From: Halorussus aquaticus
Lineage (GTDB): Archaea; Halobacteriota; Halobacteria; Halobacteriales; Haladaptataceae
Assembly (NCBI RefSeq): GCF_024218795.1
Contig: NZ_CP100400.1
Location: 2,666,001-2,730,000, forward strand
Length of the DNA: 64,000 bases
Direction of reading: 5' to 3'
Part shown: piece by piece, positions 34,901-43,069 of the stretch
Layout: every line of letters begins with the position of its first letter
Position numbering within the stretch: position 1 is the first letter of the stretch
Translations under genes and position numbers: made by a program
The notes under the pieces: model-generated
Database searches by the model: none
What the model saw: only the letters and a program-made list of their open reading frames with translations
Told to the model about the DNA's origin: nothing

Positions 34901-35023
34901 GATACGCCCGACGCCGCGGACGCGTCTGAATCGCCGGACTCTACCGAGGCGGCCGACTCCGCGGAGGCACGCGATTCCGCCGACTCGCCCGGAGCGCCCG
35001 ACGCCGCGGGAGGTGACGACTGA
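31979..35023 (+). CDS. transglutaminase-like/DUF4129 membrane protein
   Basis: 1014 residues from ATG 31979. A signal or membrane helix at about 20-45 is followed by a transglutaminase domain with catalytic Cys in EKGYCEYFATSMTAML and His in NAHAWVEAYFPDVGWVRFDP. A long Ser/Thr/Asp-rich linker leads to two Ig-like repeats (VPVWFNGERVGITDEQGTV; VRNATVTLDGESVGTTDRNG), two or three helices near 785-860, and a C-terminal DUF4129 domain (YRTLREAWETFVRTVSVRRP). Bacterial relatives such as TgpA have periplasmic transglutaminase activity. It heads a four-gene overlapping operon with DUF58, and a MoxR gene lies nearby. Confidence 0.9.
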   Translation: MPDKPSPLLPDDEQSRDRLRAALALACALAVVLAGLVVPGVSGAGLGQTPLGSAVPQPGINPYGQSGGGGLGSGGGLGALNPGDSTSVGGSLASNQSAFRSQNAETHFTVRSSVPSYWRTGAYDTYTGSGWERSGDRQPYTGPMRGEGIRGREVQYRVTLRQSATALPSVWRANSVSGTGSDSLYVTDQRGFVAADPVSAGTTYSGVSHLPARDPAVLKTAGRDYPAEIERRYTALPEDTDPRLGRFTTRLTADADNPYETAARIESWLESNKTYSLNVSQPTGEDVASQFVFDMEKGYCEYFATSMTAMLRSQGVPARYVVGYSTGQSIGSNAYKVRAMNAHAWVEAYFPDVGWVRFDPTPGSARLQSEQQAFRNQTDSQARDYSPTESGSPGERFSPNRSADATGRDGGSSTTSTARPPSDSGTATPPESGTPTTAGSGDEESSTASDSGSETATAQPGETTERTRESTRDPSETTTTESSDTARSSGGYRVGLNRTAVPGATVEVTVRKNASVVTGVPVWFNGERVGITDEQGTVTARVPYAEQLRIFVGNTYGDSAAAVAAPPANFDAPMSLNGGPPDALVPDEFAPGALSPGNGSDGNGTEYALATNATLTVSGDVATGNEVVVTATVRDVPVRNATVTLDGESVGTTDRNGRVRVRLPDAPGNVTLGVSRGSVSGERTLSIPRLELSADPALPLALPGTPVEVTATYGGDPLSNASVRVGDTARVTDINGTATASLPFRGSAAVVVSARGQTRQTTVSDLYRNLAGVLGGAALVLGGLGYAAARRGLTPRRLGAALLAALRAIPGLVVAALFGAADRLSRAVETVLDALRELRAGETTVGELLARLRAWLRERATAASESVSLGALADDPPANADESPSDERDPDSYRTLREAWETFVRTVSVRRPAVSTPAELADHAVGEDGLPPGPVVTLRDAFRDVEYGARSPDDRLPEVEQAIGAIERAARPEDDTPDAADASESPDSTEAADSAEARDSADSPGAPDAAGGDD

Positions 35024-35712
35024 TGCGTGCTCGCGCCCTCGGCGGTCTCGGCGCGCTCCTGACGCTCGCGGCGGCCGCGGTGGTCGTCGCCCCGGGTCTC
35101 GCGGACCCCCTCTCGGCGGCGGTCGGGGTCCTCGAATCCCGGCGTCCGGAGCGACTCCTGCTCGTCCTCGGGTCGGTCGTCGGGGCCTACGCCGCGTGGG
35201 CGGCCCGGGGCGGGACCGCCGAGCGCCCGGCGACGGACTCCGCGTCGGCCAGATTCGAGGGGGTCGGTGCCCGACCCGAGTCGGTGAGCGCGACCGACCG
35301 GGCGCGGACCGGCGAGGCGTTCGACCGGCGGGTCGCGGCGGCCTGCGACGGCGACGACCGGGCGCTGCGCGCAGTCAGGACCACGCTCGCCGAGACCGCC
35401 GCGGGCGCACACGCCCGCGCCGCCGACCGCACGCCCGAGCGAGCGCGCCGGGCGGTCGAGACCGGCGCGTGGACCGACGACCCAATCGCCGCGGCGTTCC
35501 TCGCCGACGAGTCCGGTCCCCGATTCTCGCTCCCGGCCAGACTCCGGGCGTGGCTCGACCCCGCCGCCGAGCGACGGCGGCGCGTCGAGCGAACCATCGA
35601 CGCGGTGGGTCGCGTCTTCGACCGAGAGGAGGAACCCGAGAACGAACGCGACGACGGTGACCGAACCGATAGCGAACGCGACGCTGGCGGCGACGGGGGT
35701 GAGTCGCAGTGA
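35023..35712 (+). CDS. DUF7269-like membrane protein
   Basis: 229 residues; the ATG shares one base with the stop of the transglutaminase gene. Two helices near the N-terminus (ALGGLGALLTLAAAAVVVAPG; LLLVLGSVVGAYAAWAA) precede an acidic/basic helical domain (RRVAAACDGDDRALRAVRTTLAETAAG) and a charged tail. I remember this small protein in haloarchaeal transglutaminase-DUF58 operons. Function unknown. Confidence 0.78.
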   Translation: MRARALGGLGALLTLAAAAVVVAPGLADPLSAAVGVLESRRPERLLLVLGSVVGAYAAWAARGGTAERPATDSASARFEGVGARPESVSATDRARTGEAFDRRVAAACDGDDRALRAVRTTLAETAAGAHARAADRTPERARRAVETGAWTDDPIAAAFLADESGPRFSLPARLRAWLDPAAERRRRVERTIDAVGRVFDREEEPENERDDGDRTDSERDAGGDGGESQ

Positions 35713-37178
35713 ACCGCGAGCGAGTGGCGCGCTTCCGCGGCGCGCTCGCCGGGACCCTCCTCCTGACGACGCTGGGCCTGCTGTACGCCCAACCGAGACT
35801 GTTCGCGGCGGCGGTCGTCCCGCTGGCGTACGTGGCCTTCGGCGCGCTCTCGTCGCTGTCCGGAGCGACCGAACCCCGTATCGAGCGCACCTTCGACCCC
35901 GAGAGTCCGCCGCCGGGCGCGGCGGTTGAAGTCACCCTGCGCGTCGAGAACGCGGGCGACTCGACGCTCGCCGACGTGCGGGTCGTGGACGGCGTCCCCG
36001 ACGAGTTGGCGGTCGTCTCGGGGTCGCCCCGGGCCGCGGTCGCGCTCCGACCCGGCGAGGCGGCGACCCTCTCGTACTCGGTCGTCGCCAAGCGCGGCGA
36101 CCACGAGTTCGGCGACCCGGCGGTCCGGGTCCGGACCGCCAGCGCCACCGACCGCGCGACCACCGAGATTTCGGCCGCGGGCGAGACCACCCTCTCGTGT
36201 TCGCGGTCGGTCTCGGACCCTGAGTTCGGTCGGGCCTCGCCCCGCCGAGTCGGGACCCACACGACCGACTCCGGCGGCGAGGGACTGGAGTTCCACTCCG
36301 TCCGCGAGTACCGGCCGGGCGACCCGATGAGCCGCGTCGATTGGCGGCGGTTGGCCAAGTCGGGCGAACTCACCACGGTCCAGTTCCGCGAGGAGCGGGC
36401 GTCCCGGACCGTCGTCGTGGTGGACGCCCGGCCCGTCGCCCGGACGACGCCGAGCGCGGGCTACCCCAACGGCGCGGCGCTCTGTAACTACGCGGGCGAG
36501 CGCCTCTACGACGCGCTGACCGCGGCCAACGTCGCCACCAGCGTCACTACCGTGGGTCTCGACGACGGGGACCTGCCGGGCGGACTCCCGGCCGACGACC
36601 TGCCGTGGGCGGCCTCCGACGAGGAGGGGGCGAGCGCTCGACTCGTCTTCGAGGCGGCGGGCCGCGCGGCCGACCGCGACGCGCCGGACGACGTTCCGAC
36701 CGACGGAACCGGGTCGGGCGGCGAGACCGGAACCGCGTCGCAGTCCCCGCTCGGGACCGACGCTCCGGAGACCGCGACTGCCGACGGCGGGGCTCCCGAG
36801 GACGCCACGATTCGGCGACTGCTCGCCCGACTCCCCGCCGACGCACAGGTCGTGCTGGTCTCGCCCGTGCTGGACGACTGGCCGGAGTCGCTGGCCCGGT
36901 CGCTCGCGGCGCGGGGCCACGAACTCGCGGTGCTGAGTCCCGACGTGACCGGCGGCGGGTCGCTCGCCGGGGACTCGCTCGACCGTGAATCCTCCGACGG
37001 CGGGTCGCTCGCTGGCGCGTCCGAGGTCGGGTCGTCCGGCCGAGCGGTCGCCGGAACGCGGCGCGCGATTCGGCTCTGGGACCTCCGGACGGCCGGTGGG
37101 GCGACTATCGACTGGGACGTGGACGACCCGCTGGGCATCGCGCTGGAACGCTCGCTGCAGACACTGCTCCGACCATGA
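35709..37178 (+). CDS. DUF58 domain protein
   Basis: 489 residues from a GTG overlapping the previous stop by 4 bases. Two N-terminal helices (LLTTLGLLYAQPRLFAAAVV PLAY region) are followed by a CARDB-like beta region and then the DUF58 core LEFHSVREYRPGDPMSRVDW, with VDWRRLAKSGELTTVQF and a VWA-like strand TVVVVDAR. DUF58 proteins usually work with a MoxR ATPase, and the MoxR gene at 41249 is on the opposite strand 4 kb away. The role in haloarchaea is not established. Confidence 0.88.
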   Translation: MNRERVARFRGALAGTLLLTTLGLLYAQPRLFAAAVVPLAYVAFGALSSLSGATEPRIERTFDPESPPPGAAVEVTLRVENAGDSTLADVRVVDGVPDELAVVSGSPRAAVALRPGEAATLSYSVVAKRGDHEFGDPAVRVRTASATDRATTEISAAGETTLSCSRSVSDPEFGRASPRRVGTHTTDSGGEGLEFHSVREYRPGDPMSRVDWRRLAKSGELTTVQFREERASRTVVVVDARPVARTTPSAGYPNGAALCNYAGERLYDALTAANVATSVTTVGLDDGDLPGGLPADDLPWAASDEEGASARLVFEAAGRAADRDAPDDVPTDGTGSGGETGTASQSPLGTDAPETATADGGAPEDATIRRLLARLPADAQVVLVSPVLDDWPESLARSLAARGHELAVLSPDVTGGGSLAGDSLDRESSDGGSLAGASEVGSSGRAVAGTRRAIRLWDLRTAGGATIDWDVDDPLGIALERSLQTLLRP

Positions 37179-38815
37179 TGGACGAACACGCAGACGCCGA
37201 ACGCGACCGCTCCCGAACCGACTGGGCACCGACCCGCGCGAGTACCGCCGTGGCGATACTCGGCACCGCGGGCGGAGCGGCGGCCCTGAGCAGTGCGGCG
37301 GGCGTCGCGAAAGGGGCGGCCGTCGCGGTGACCGGCGCAGTCTGTCTCGCGGCGGCGCTCTGGCTGTTGACGTTCGAACGGTGGCGCGCACCCGCGACGT
37401 TCGCCGCGAGTCTCCTGCTCGTTCCGGCGGGAGCGGGCGTCGCTGTCGGGGTCGGCTACGAGTCGCTGGTGGCCGTCGCGGCGTCGTTCCCCGCGCCGTC
37501 GCCGACCAGAGTCTCGGGCGAGATGCTCCGCATCGTCGGCGCGATGGCGGTTCTCTGGGGCTGTACGGTCGGCGCGTTCGGCGCGGCCGCGTCGGCCCGC
37601 GAGGTTGCCACGTTCCGCTCGGTGTCGCGGTGTCTCGGCGTCGTCACCCGCGTCGCGGTTCTCCCGGTCGGATTCTTCCTCGCGCTCGCGGGCCACGCGC
37701 TGGTCACGAACCTCGAACTCGGTGTCGCGGGCGCGCTCGGCGGACTGGTCTCGACGGCGACCGACTGGCTGCTCGCGCCCGAACCGGGCCGACTCCACGT
37801 GCTCGCCTTCGCGCTCCTGCTCGCGGCCGCGAGTTACGCCAGCTTTCGAGCGCTCCGTGGACTTCCGACGCGAGAACTCGCCGGAGAGGCGTCGGTCGGC
37901 GACGTGCGGGTCGCAGACGCGCTGGCCGAGTTACGGCGGAACCTCGGGCGGTTCGCGGCCGTCACCGCGATGGCGGTCCCGCCCGCGTTCCTCGCCGAGG
38001 TCGCACTCCCCGCCGAGATGCTTCGGGACGCACTCCCCGGAGCGGTCTACGACCTGCTCGCGGGTCTCACCGCCGCGCCGGGGCTTCGCACCCTGCTCTG
38101 GTGGGTCGCGCTCGTCTCGGGAACGCTCGCAGTAGTCGCGGCGCTCGTGCGGCGGTCTTCGCGGACCTCGGCGCAGGACCTGCTGGTCGGCTACGCGCCC
38201 TTCGCGGCGGGACTGGCCGTCGTCGCGGGCGTCCGCGCGGTCCACCGACCGGTCCTCGACGCGCTCGTCGGGTTCGTCGTCGGGCGACTCGAACCGCCCC
38301 TCTCCGAGCAGTTCGGGAATCTCTCGGAGAACGTCGTGGCGTTCTACGGCCCGGAGACGGTCGTCCTCGGCCTGACCGCGGGCGTGCTGGTGCTCGCGGC
38401 GACCGTGATTTTCGCGCTCTCGGTGTCGTTCGTGCTGGGGTTCGTCTCGGACCGCGCGGCGGGTCCCGCGCTCGCCGGGGGCGGCCTGTTCCTCGCCGCG
38501 GCGTTCGCGGGGACGCTCGACGCGCCGCTGTGGGTCGTCCTCGGCGGGTCGGTCCTCGCGCTGGTGGCCTGGGACGCCGGGTCGTTCGCAACGAAACTGG
38601 GCGCGGAGGTGGGCCGACGCGCCGAGACCCGTCGGGTCGAACTCCTCCACGTGCTCGCGGCGCTCTCGCTCGGCGGAGTCGCCGCAATCGCGGCGGGCGG
38701 ACTGGCGCGCGTCGTTCCCACGGGACCGGGTTCCGGCGCGGAGTTCGGCGGTCTCTCCGTCGCGCTGCTCGCGTCCGTCGCGGGGACGGTCCTGCTGGTG
38801 ATGGCGCTCCGGTGA
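37175..38815 (+). CDS. DUF7519-like polytopic membrane protein
   Basis: 546 residues; ATG overlaps the DUF58 stop by 4 bases. About 11-13 hydrophobic segments alternate with short loops (VTGAVCLAAALWLLTF; LLLVPAGAGVAVGVGY; LVTNLELGVAGALGGLV; VAFYGPETVVLGLTAGVLVL and so on). No charged catalytic motif stands out. It is the last gene of the transglutaminase operon and presumably part of one membrane complex; that is inference from the translational coupling. Confidence 0.8.
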   Translation: MMDEHADAERDRSRTDWAPTRASTAVAILGTAGGAAALSSAAGVAKGAAVAVTGAVCLAAALWLLTFERWRAPATFAASLLLVPAGAGVAVGVGYESLVAVAASFPAPSPTRVSGEMLRIVGAMAVLWGCTVGAFGAAASAREVATFRSVSRCLGVVTRVAVLPVGFFLALAGHALVTNLELGVAGALGGLVSTATDWLLAPEPGRLHVLAFALLLAAASYASFRALRGLPTRELAGEASVGDVRVADALAELRRNLGRFAAVTAMAVPPAFLAEVALPAEMLRDALPGAVYDLLAGLTAAPGLRTLLWWVALVSGTLAVVAALVRRSSRTSAQDLLVGYAPFAAGLAVVAGVRAVHRPVLDALVGFVVGRLEPPLSEQFGNLSENVVAFYGPETVVLGLTAGVLVLAATVIFALSVSFVLGFVSDRAAGPALAGGGLFLAAAFAGTLDAPLWVVLGGSVLALVAWDAGSFATKLGAEVGRRAETRRVELLHVLAALSLGGVAAIAAGGLARVVPTGPGSGAEFGGLSVALLASVAGTVLLVMALR

Positions 38816-38898
38816 ACAGTCGGCCCATAGTGTAAAAAGGACGACAGAAATCCGCTTCTGCAAACGTTTACCATCTCGGGAGTGCTCTGATTTCGTAC

Positions 38899-40761
38899 AT
38901 GACGGACGACTTCCTGAAAGAGTTAGCGAGTCTCCCGACGCTCGCCCATCCCACCGCGTCGCCGGACGGCGACCGAGTCGCGCTGTACTACGACGAGACA
39001 GGCCGGAACGAACTCCACGTCCTCGACGCCGAGACCGGCGACCGGACGACGTGGAGCGACGGCGAGGTTCCGCGAAACGCCCGCTGGTGGGTCCGGTGGG
39101 CCGCGGACGGCGAGCGCGTGTTCTACCACGAGGACGAGGACGGGAACGAGCAGAACGACGTCCACGCCATCGACCCCGACGGCGAAACCGAGGCCGTGGT
39201 CGAGACGGACGGACAGAGCACGCTCAACGACGTGGGCGCGGACGGGGAGACGCTGCTGGTCGGGTCGGCGGCCGACGGGCAGATGAACCTCTACGTCCAC
39301 GACCTGCCGAGCGGCGAGACGAGGAAGATTACGGACTACGACCGGGCGGTCGGGGCGGGACTGCTCTCACCGGACTGCGAGAGCGTCGCCTACGCGACCA
39401 ACGAGTCGGACGACTTCCGGAATCAGGACGTCTACGTCGCGAACGTAGACGGGTCCGACCCGCGGAACCTCCACGTCGGCGCGGAGGGCGCGGAGGCCCA
39501 TCCCGTGGACTGGGGTCCCGAGGGCGACCGCCTGCTGGTCGCCGACACGACCGAAGACCTGACCAGAGCGGGCGTGTACGACCTGCGCAGCGACGAGGTG
39601 ACGTGGTACGGCGACGGGAGGTATCAGGAGCAACCGGTCCAGTTCCTCCCCGACGGGAGTCGCTTCCTCGCGACTCGCACCCGAGACGCCTCGGACGTCG
39701 CACTGGTCTACGACACCGACTCCGGAACCGTCCGGAGACTCGACCTCCCCGAGGGCGTCGCGTCGTACCCGGCCCACGGGTCGGCCGCCCTCGGCGACGA
39801 CCGGGTACTCGTCGTCCACACCACGCCGACGACCCGACCAGAACTCCTGCTGTACGACCTCTCGACCGACGAGTACGAGACGCTGGTCGAGGCCGACTAC
39901 GGCAGTATCGACCCCGAGACGTTCGCCGACGCGGAGTTCTTCACGTTCGCGTCGAACGGCGTCGCCGACGCGCCCGCCGAGGCGGTCGAACTGGAGCCAT
40001 CGACGGAACTCGACATCGAGGCGCTGCTGTACGACTCCGGCGAGCGACCGTCACCGCTTATCGTCGCCCCCCACGGCGGGCCGCCGGTGCAGGACAAGCG
40101 GGAGTTCGGCCTGTTCACGCAGTTTCTGGTCTCGCGGGGCTACAGCGTCCTGCGGGTCAACTACCGCGGGTCGGCGGGACGGGGCCGGGAGTTCCGCGAG
40201 GAACTGTACGACGACTGGGGCGGGGCCGAACAGGCCGACGTCGCGCGGGCGGCCGAACACGTCCTCGACACGCGCGACTGGATAGACGACGACACCGTCG
40301 CCGTGTTCGGCGGGTCGTACGGCGGTTACTCCGCCTACTGGCAGATGGTCCAGTACCCGTCGCTGTACGACGCGGGCGTCGCGTGGATCGGCGTGACCGA
40401 CCTCGAAGACATGTACGAGAACACGATGCCCCACTACCGGACGGAACTGATGGAGAAGTATCTGGGCACGCCCGAGGAGAACCCCCGACTCTACGAGGAG
40501 CGGAGTCCCGTCACCCACGCCGAGAATCTGGCGGCACCGCTGTTGCTCCTCCACGGGGTCAACGACCGGCGCGTCCCGGTCTCGCAGGCCAGAATCTTTC
40601 GGGACGCCCTCGACGAACTCGGGTACGAGGAAGGCGAGACCGGCGACTACGAGTACGTGGAACTCGGCGAGGAGGGTCACGGCTCCTCCGACATCCAGCA
40701 GAAGATTCGCGCGTTCGAGATTCTGGACGACTTCCTCGGGCGGCGTCGCGGAAACTCCTGA
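38899..40761 (+). CDS. S9 family peptidase (prolyl oligopeptidase type)
   Basis: 620 residues. Residues 1-360 form a WD-like beta propeller (LVGSADGQMNLYVHDLPSGE-type blades). The catalytic alpha/beta-hydrolase domain follows with HGGPPVQD (oxyanion strand), nucleophile FGGSYGGYS, acid in GVNDRRVPVSQ and His in EEGHGSSD. Without a signal peptide it is probably cytoplasmic and cleaves short peptides. Family members include acylaminoacyl peptidases; substrate is not known. Its own TATA-like element is not clear. Confidence 0.92.
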   Translation: MTDDFLKELASLPTLAHPTASPDGDRVALYYDETGRNELHVLDAETGDRTTWSDGEVPRNARWWVRWAADGERVFYHEDEDGNEQNDVHAIDPDGETEAVVETDGQSTLNDVGADGETLLVGSAADGQMNLYVHDLPSGETRKITDYDRAVGAGLLSPDCESVAYATNESDDFRNQDVYVANVDGSDPRNLHVGAEGAEAHPVDWGPEGDRLLVADTTEDLTRAGVYDLRSDEVTWYGDGRYQEQPVQFLPDGSRFLATRTRDASDVALVYDTDSGTVRRLDLPEGVASYPAHGSAALGDDRVLVVHTTPTTRPELLLYDLSTDEYETLVEADYGSIDPETFADAEFFTFASNGVADAPAEAVELEPSTELDIEALLYDSGERPSPLIVAPHGGPPVQDKREFGLFTQFLVSRGYSVLRVNYRGSAGRGREFREELYDDWGGAEQADVARAAEHVLDTRDWIDDDTVAVFGGSYGGYSAYWQMVQYPSLYDAGVAWIGVTDLEDMYENTMPHYRTELMEKYLGTPEENPRLYEERSPVTHAENLAAPLLLLHGVNDRRVPVSQARIFRDALDELGYEEGETGDYEYVELGEEGHGSSDIQQKIRAFEILDDFLGRRRGNS

Positions 40762-40814
40762 GTCGGCGTCTATCCGGCGCTTTTCGCGGCGCGCAAGAAC
40801 GCTCCCGAGTCCCG

Positions 40815-41108
40815 TTACAGTTCGTGTGTTCGGCCCTCAGTCCCCGACTCCGGGACCGCCAACTCCGTCTCCTCCTCGGCGTCCGCCGAGAACTTCCGAA
40901 TCTCCCTGGCCGGACAGACCCACACCTCGTGGGCGTACCAGCAGAACAGTCGCGTCGCCTCCTCGTGGGCGGCCTCGGCGTCCGCCGCCCGGACGGTGCC
41001 CACGTACCGGGGCGGGTCGTCCGCCTCGTCGCGGGCCAGAATCTCCCACGCGGGGTCGGCGTCCGGCCGCGACTCCTCGACCTTCGCGCGTCGCGCCTTC
41101 TCGACCAT
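40815..41108 (-). CDS. Htur_1727-family rSAM-partnered candidate RiPP
   Basis: 97 residues. The sequence MVEKARRAKVEESRPDADPAWE, then RYVGTVRAADAEAAHEEATR, LFCWYAHEVWVCPAREIRKF is the pattern I remember as the Htur_1727 candidate RiPP family, which also resembles PaaB. Two cysteines lie in FCWYAHEVWVCP. Family members are described as partnered with a radical-SAM enzyme, but no radical-SAM gene is in this window. I am confident in the family, not in a peptide product. Confidence 0.75.
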   Translation of the reverse strand: MVEKARRAKVEESRPDADPAWEILARDEADDPPRYVGTVRAADAEAAHEEATRLFCWYAHEVWVCPAREIRKFSADAEEETELAVPESGTEGRTHEL

Positions 41109-41248
41109 GGTCGAGCGTCGCGTCGGGGGAGAAAATCTCCTCCGGCGATTTCCGCCGGTCGGGAACGCCCCCGATGACGTTCGGGCGAGCGATTATGAGC
41201 GCGACTGCCCCGATTCGAGGAGTCTGACGCGGACCGAGAGGGAGGCGG

Positions 41249-42217
41249 CTACGCCGACGTGGAGGACGACTTCACGGCGGGCACGTCCACCCGGTCCAGC
41301 ACGTCCGCGACGACGCCGCTCCGGTCGGCACCTCGGACCGTCGCCTCGTCGGTCAGCACGAGTCGGTGAGCGAACGTCGGTTCGACGACGCGCTTCACGT
41401 CGTCCGGGACCACGTACTCGCGGCCCGAGATGACGGCCCGTGCGCGAGCGGCCTCGAAGAGGCGCTGGATGCCCCGCGGCGAGACGCCGACGTCGACGCG
41501 GTCGTCCGCTCTTGTCGCCCGACCGAGCGCGACGACGTAGTCGCGCAGTTTGGTGTCCACCCGGACCGATTCGAGGACGCGCTGGATGGCCGCCACCTCC
41601 CGGCCCTGCACGACCGACTCGACGCTCGGAGCCTTGGCGGTCCGGTCGGCGCGTCGGTCCACGAGTTCGCGCTCGCCCCCGAAGTCGGGGTAGCCCATGG
41701 CGGTCTTGACGATGAAGCGGTCGCGCTGGGCCTCGGGGAGTCCGAAGGTGCCCTCCTGCTCAACGGGGTTCTGCGTGGCGAGGACGAAGAACGGCGTCGG
41801 GAGGTCGTGGGTCGTCCCGTCCACCGTGACCTGCCCCTCGCCCATGGCTTCCAGCAGGGCGGCCTGCGTCTTCGGCGGCGCGCGGTTTATCTCGTCGGCC
41901 AGCACGACGTTGGCGAACACCGGGCCGGGCGAGAACTCGAACTCGCCGGTGCCCTCGTTGTAGACGTTCGACCCCGTGATGTCGGCGGGGAGCAGGTCGG
42001 GGGTGAACTGGATGCGCGAGAACGAGAGCCCCAGCGCGTCGGCGAAACTCCGCGCGGTCAGGGTCTTGCCGGTGCCCGGCACGTCTTCGAGCAGGACGTG
42101 CCCGCGAGCCAAGATGCCGGTGAGGACGGTTTCGAGGAACTCCTCGTCGGCGATGACGGCGGCGCTGACGGCGTCGAGGACGCGCTCGCACCGCTGGGTC
42201 GCCGTGGGTTGGTCCAT
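41249..42217 (-). CDS. MoxR-family AAA+ ATPase
   Basis: 322 residues. Walker A is in DVPGTGKTLTARSF, Walker B in VVLADEINRAPPKTQAALLEAM, sensor 1 in FFVLATQNPVEQEGT, and the lid domain ends with SPRGIQRLFEAARARAVISG and DDVKRVVEPTFAHRLVL. MoxR ATPases remodel proteins and are nearly always coupled to DUF58/VWA partners; the DUF58 operon ends 2.4 kb away on the other strand. The separation and orientation are unusual for the pair. Confidence 0.93.
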   Translation of the reverse strand: MDQPTATQRCERVLDAVSAAVIADEEFLETVLTGILARGHVLLEDVPGTGKTLTARSFADALGLSFSRIQFTPDLLPADITGSNVYNEGTGEFEFSPGPVFANVVLADEINRAPPKTQAALLEAMGEGQVTVDGTTHDLPTPFFVLATQNPVEQEGTFGLPEAQRDRFIVKTAMGYPDFGGERELVDRRADRTAKAPSVESVVQGREVAAIQRVLESVRVDTKLRDYVVALGRATRADDRVDVGVSPRGIQRLFEAARARAVISGREYVVPDDVKRVVEPTFAHRLVLTDEATVRGADRSGVVADVLDRVDVPAVKSSSTSA

Positions 42218-42354
42218 GACGGTGGCGTCGGAGGCGGAGACAAAGAAGGTTCGGCCTCCGCGTATCGCTGGCCGGTCGTTCGGACCCGGCCGGTGGGAGC
42301 GGTTCCGGAGAACGGAGCGCGGTTACCACTCCCGACCGTTGGTCTGTCGGCGGT

Positions 42355-42903
42355 CTAAATGCCGAGCCACTCGTCGTTGCGGACCTGATACCCGTTCGAC
42401 CGGCAGAACTTCGCCGCTCTCCGGCGGACCCCTCGGGACCCCGGGAGCTTCTCCTTCTCGGTAATCTGCTCGACTATCCAGTCGCTGACGACCTGTATCC
42501 CCTCGTCGTCGTCGTCGGCGTCGATGGCTTTGAGTGCCTCGAACGTCTTCTCGAAGGCCTTGCGCTGTGACCATCTGAACTCCGCGTTCGGGAGCGTCTC
42601 GTTGGCCTCCACGACCTTCTTCATGGCCGCGGCGACCGTCGGCCGGTGTATCTGTACTCGGACCGCACCGGGGGAGTCGAATCGCTCTCTGTCCACCTTC
42701 GGTATCAGTTCCTCGACGGCGTACGTCCCCTCGACCGACTCGATTTCGCGGTCGCCGAGTGCGTCCACGACCTCGGTCCCCGTCGCCGGGAACTCCAGCG
42801 ATTCGAGGTCCGCCTCGACGTCGGCGAGGTCCGCCACCTCGACCGGTTCCGATTCGTTCCCCCGCTCCAGTTCCGTGGCGTCGCGCTCGGTATCGTCTGC
42901 CAT
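42355..42903 (-). CDS. DUF5789 family protein
   Basis: 182 residues from ATG 42903; a longer upstream frame is rejected as its first 80 residues are non-protein-like. Core wording LEFPATGTEVVDALGDREIE, TYAVEELIPKVDRERFDSPG, VRVQIHRPTVAAAMKKVVE, then LPGSRGVRRRAAKFCRSNGY, all match haloarchaeal DUF5789 proteins. Acidic, soluble, no catalytic motif. Function unknown. Confidence 0.82.
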   Translation of the reverse strand: MADDTERDATELERGNESEPVEVADLADVEADLESLEFPATGTEVVDALGDREIESVEGTYAVEELIPKVDRERFDSPGAVRVQIHRPTVAAAMKKVVEANETLPNAEFRWSQRKAFEKTFEALKAIDADDDDEGIQVVSDWIVEQITEKEKLPGSRGVRRRAAKFCRSNGYQVRNDEWLGI

Positions 42904-43069
42904 TCCCGGACATACGCTCCGTAGTCGGATAACCCTGTGGACGGGACGTTCTCGAACGCCCCGTCGGTCCGGACGAGTGACCTCGCCGAACCTTCCGTCA
43001 CCGATTAGCAGGTGCGGTCGGAGTCGCGGGTGTGGCAGGAACCTCCAGCGTCGAAACAGACGAGACGAG

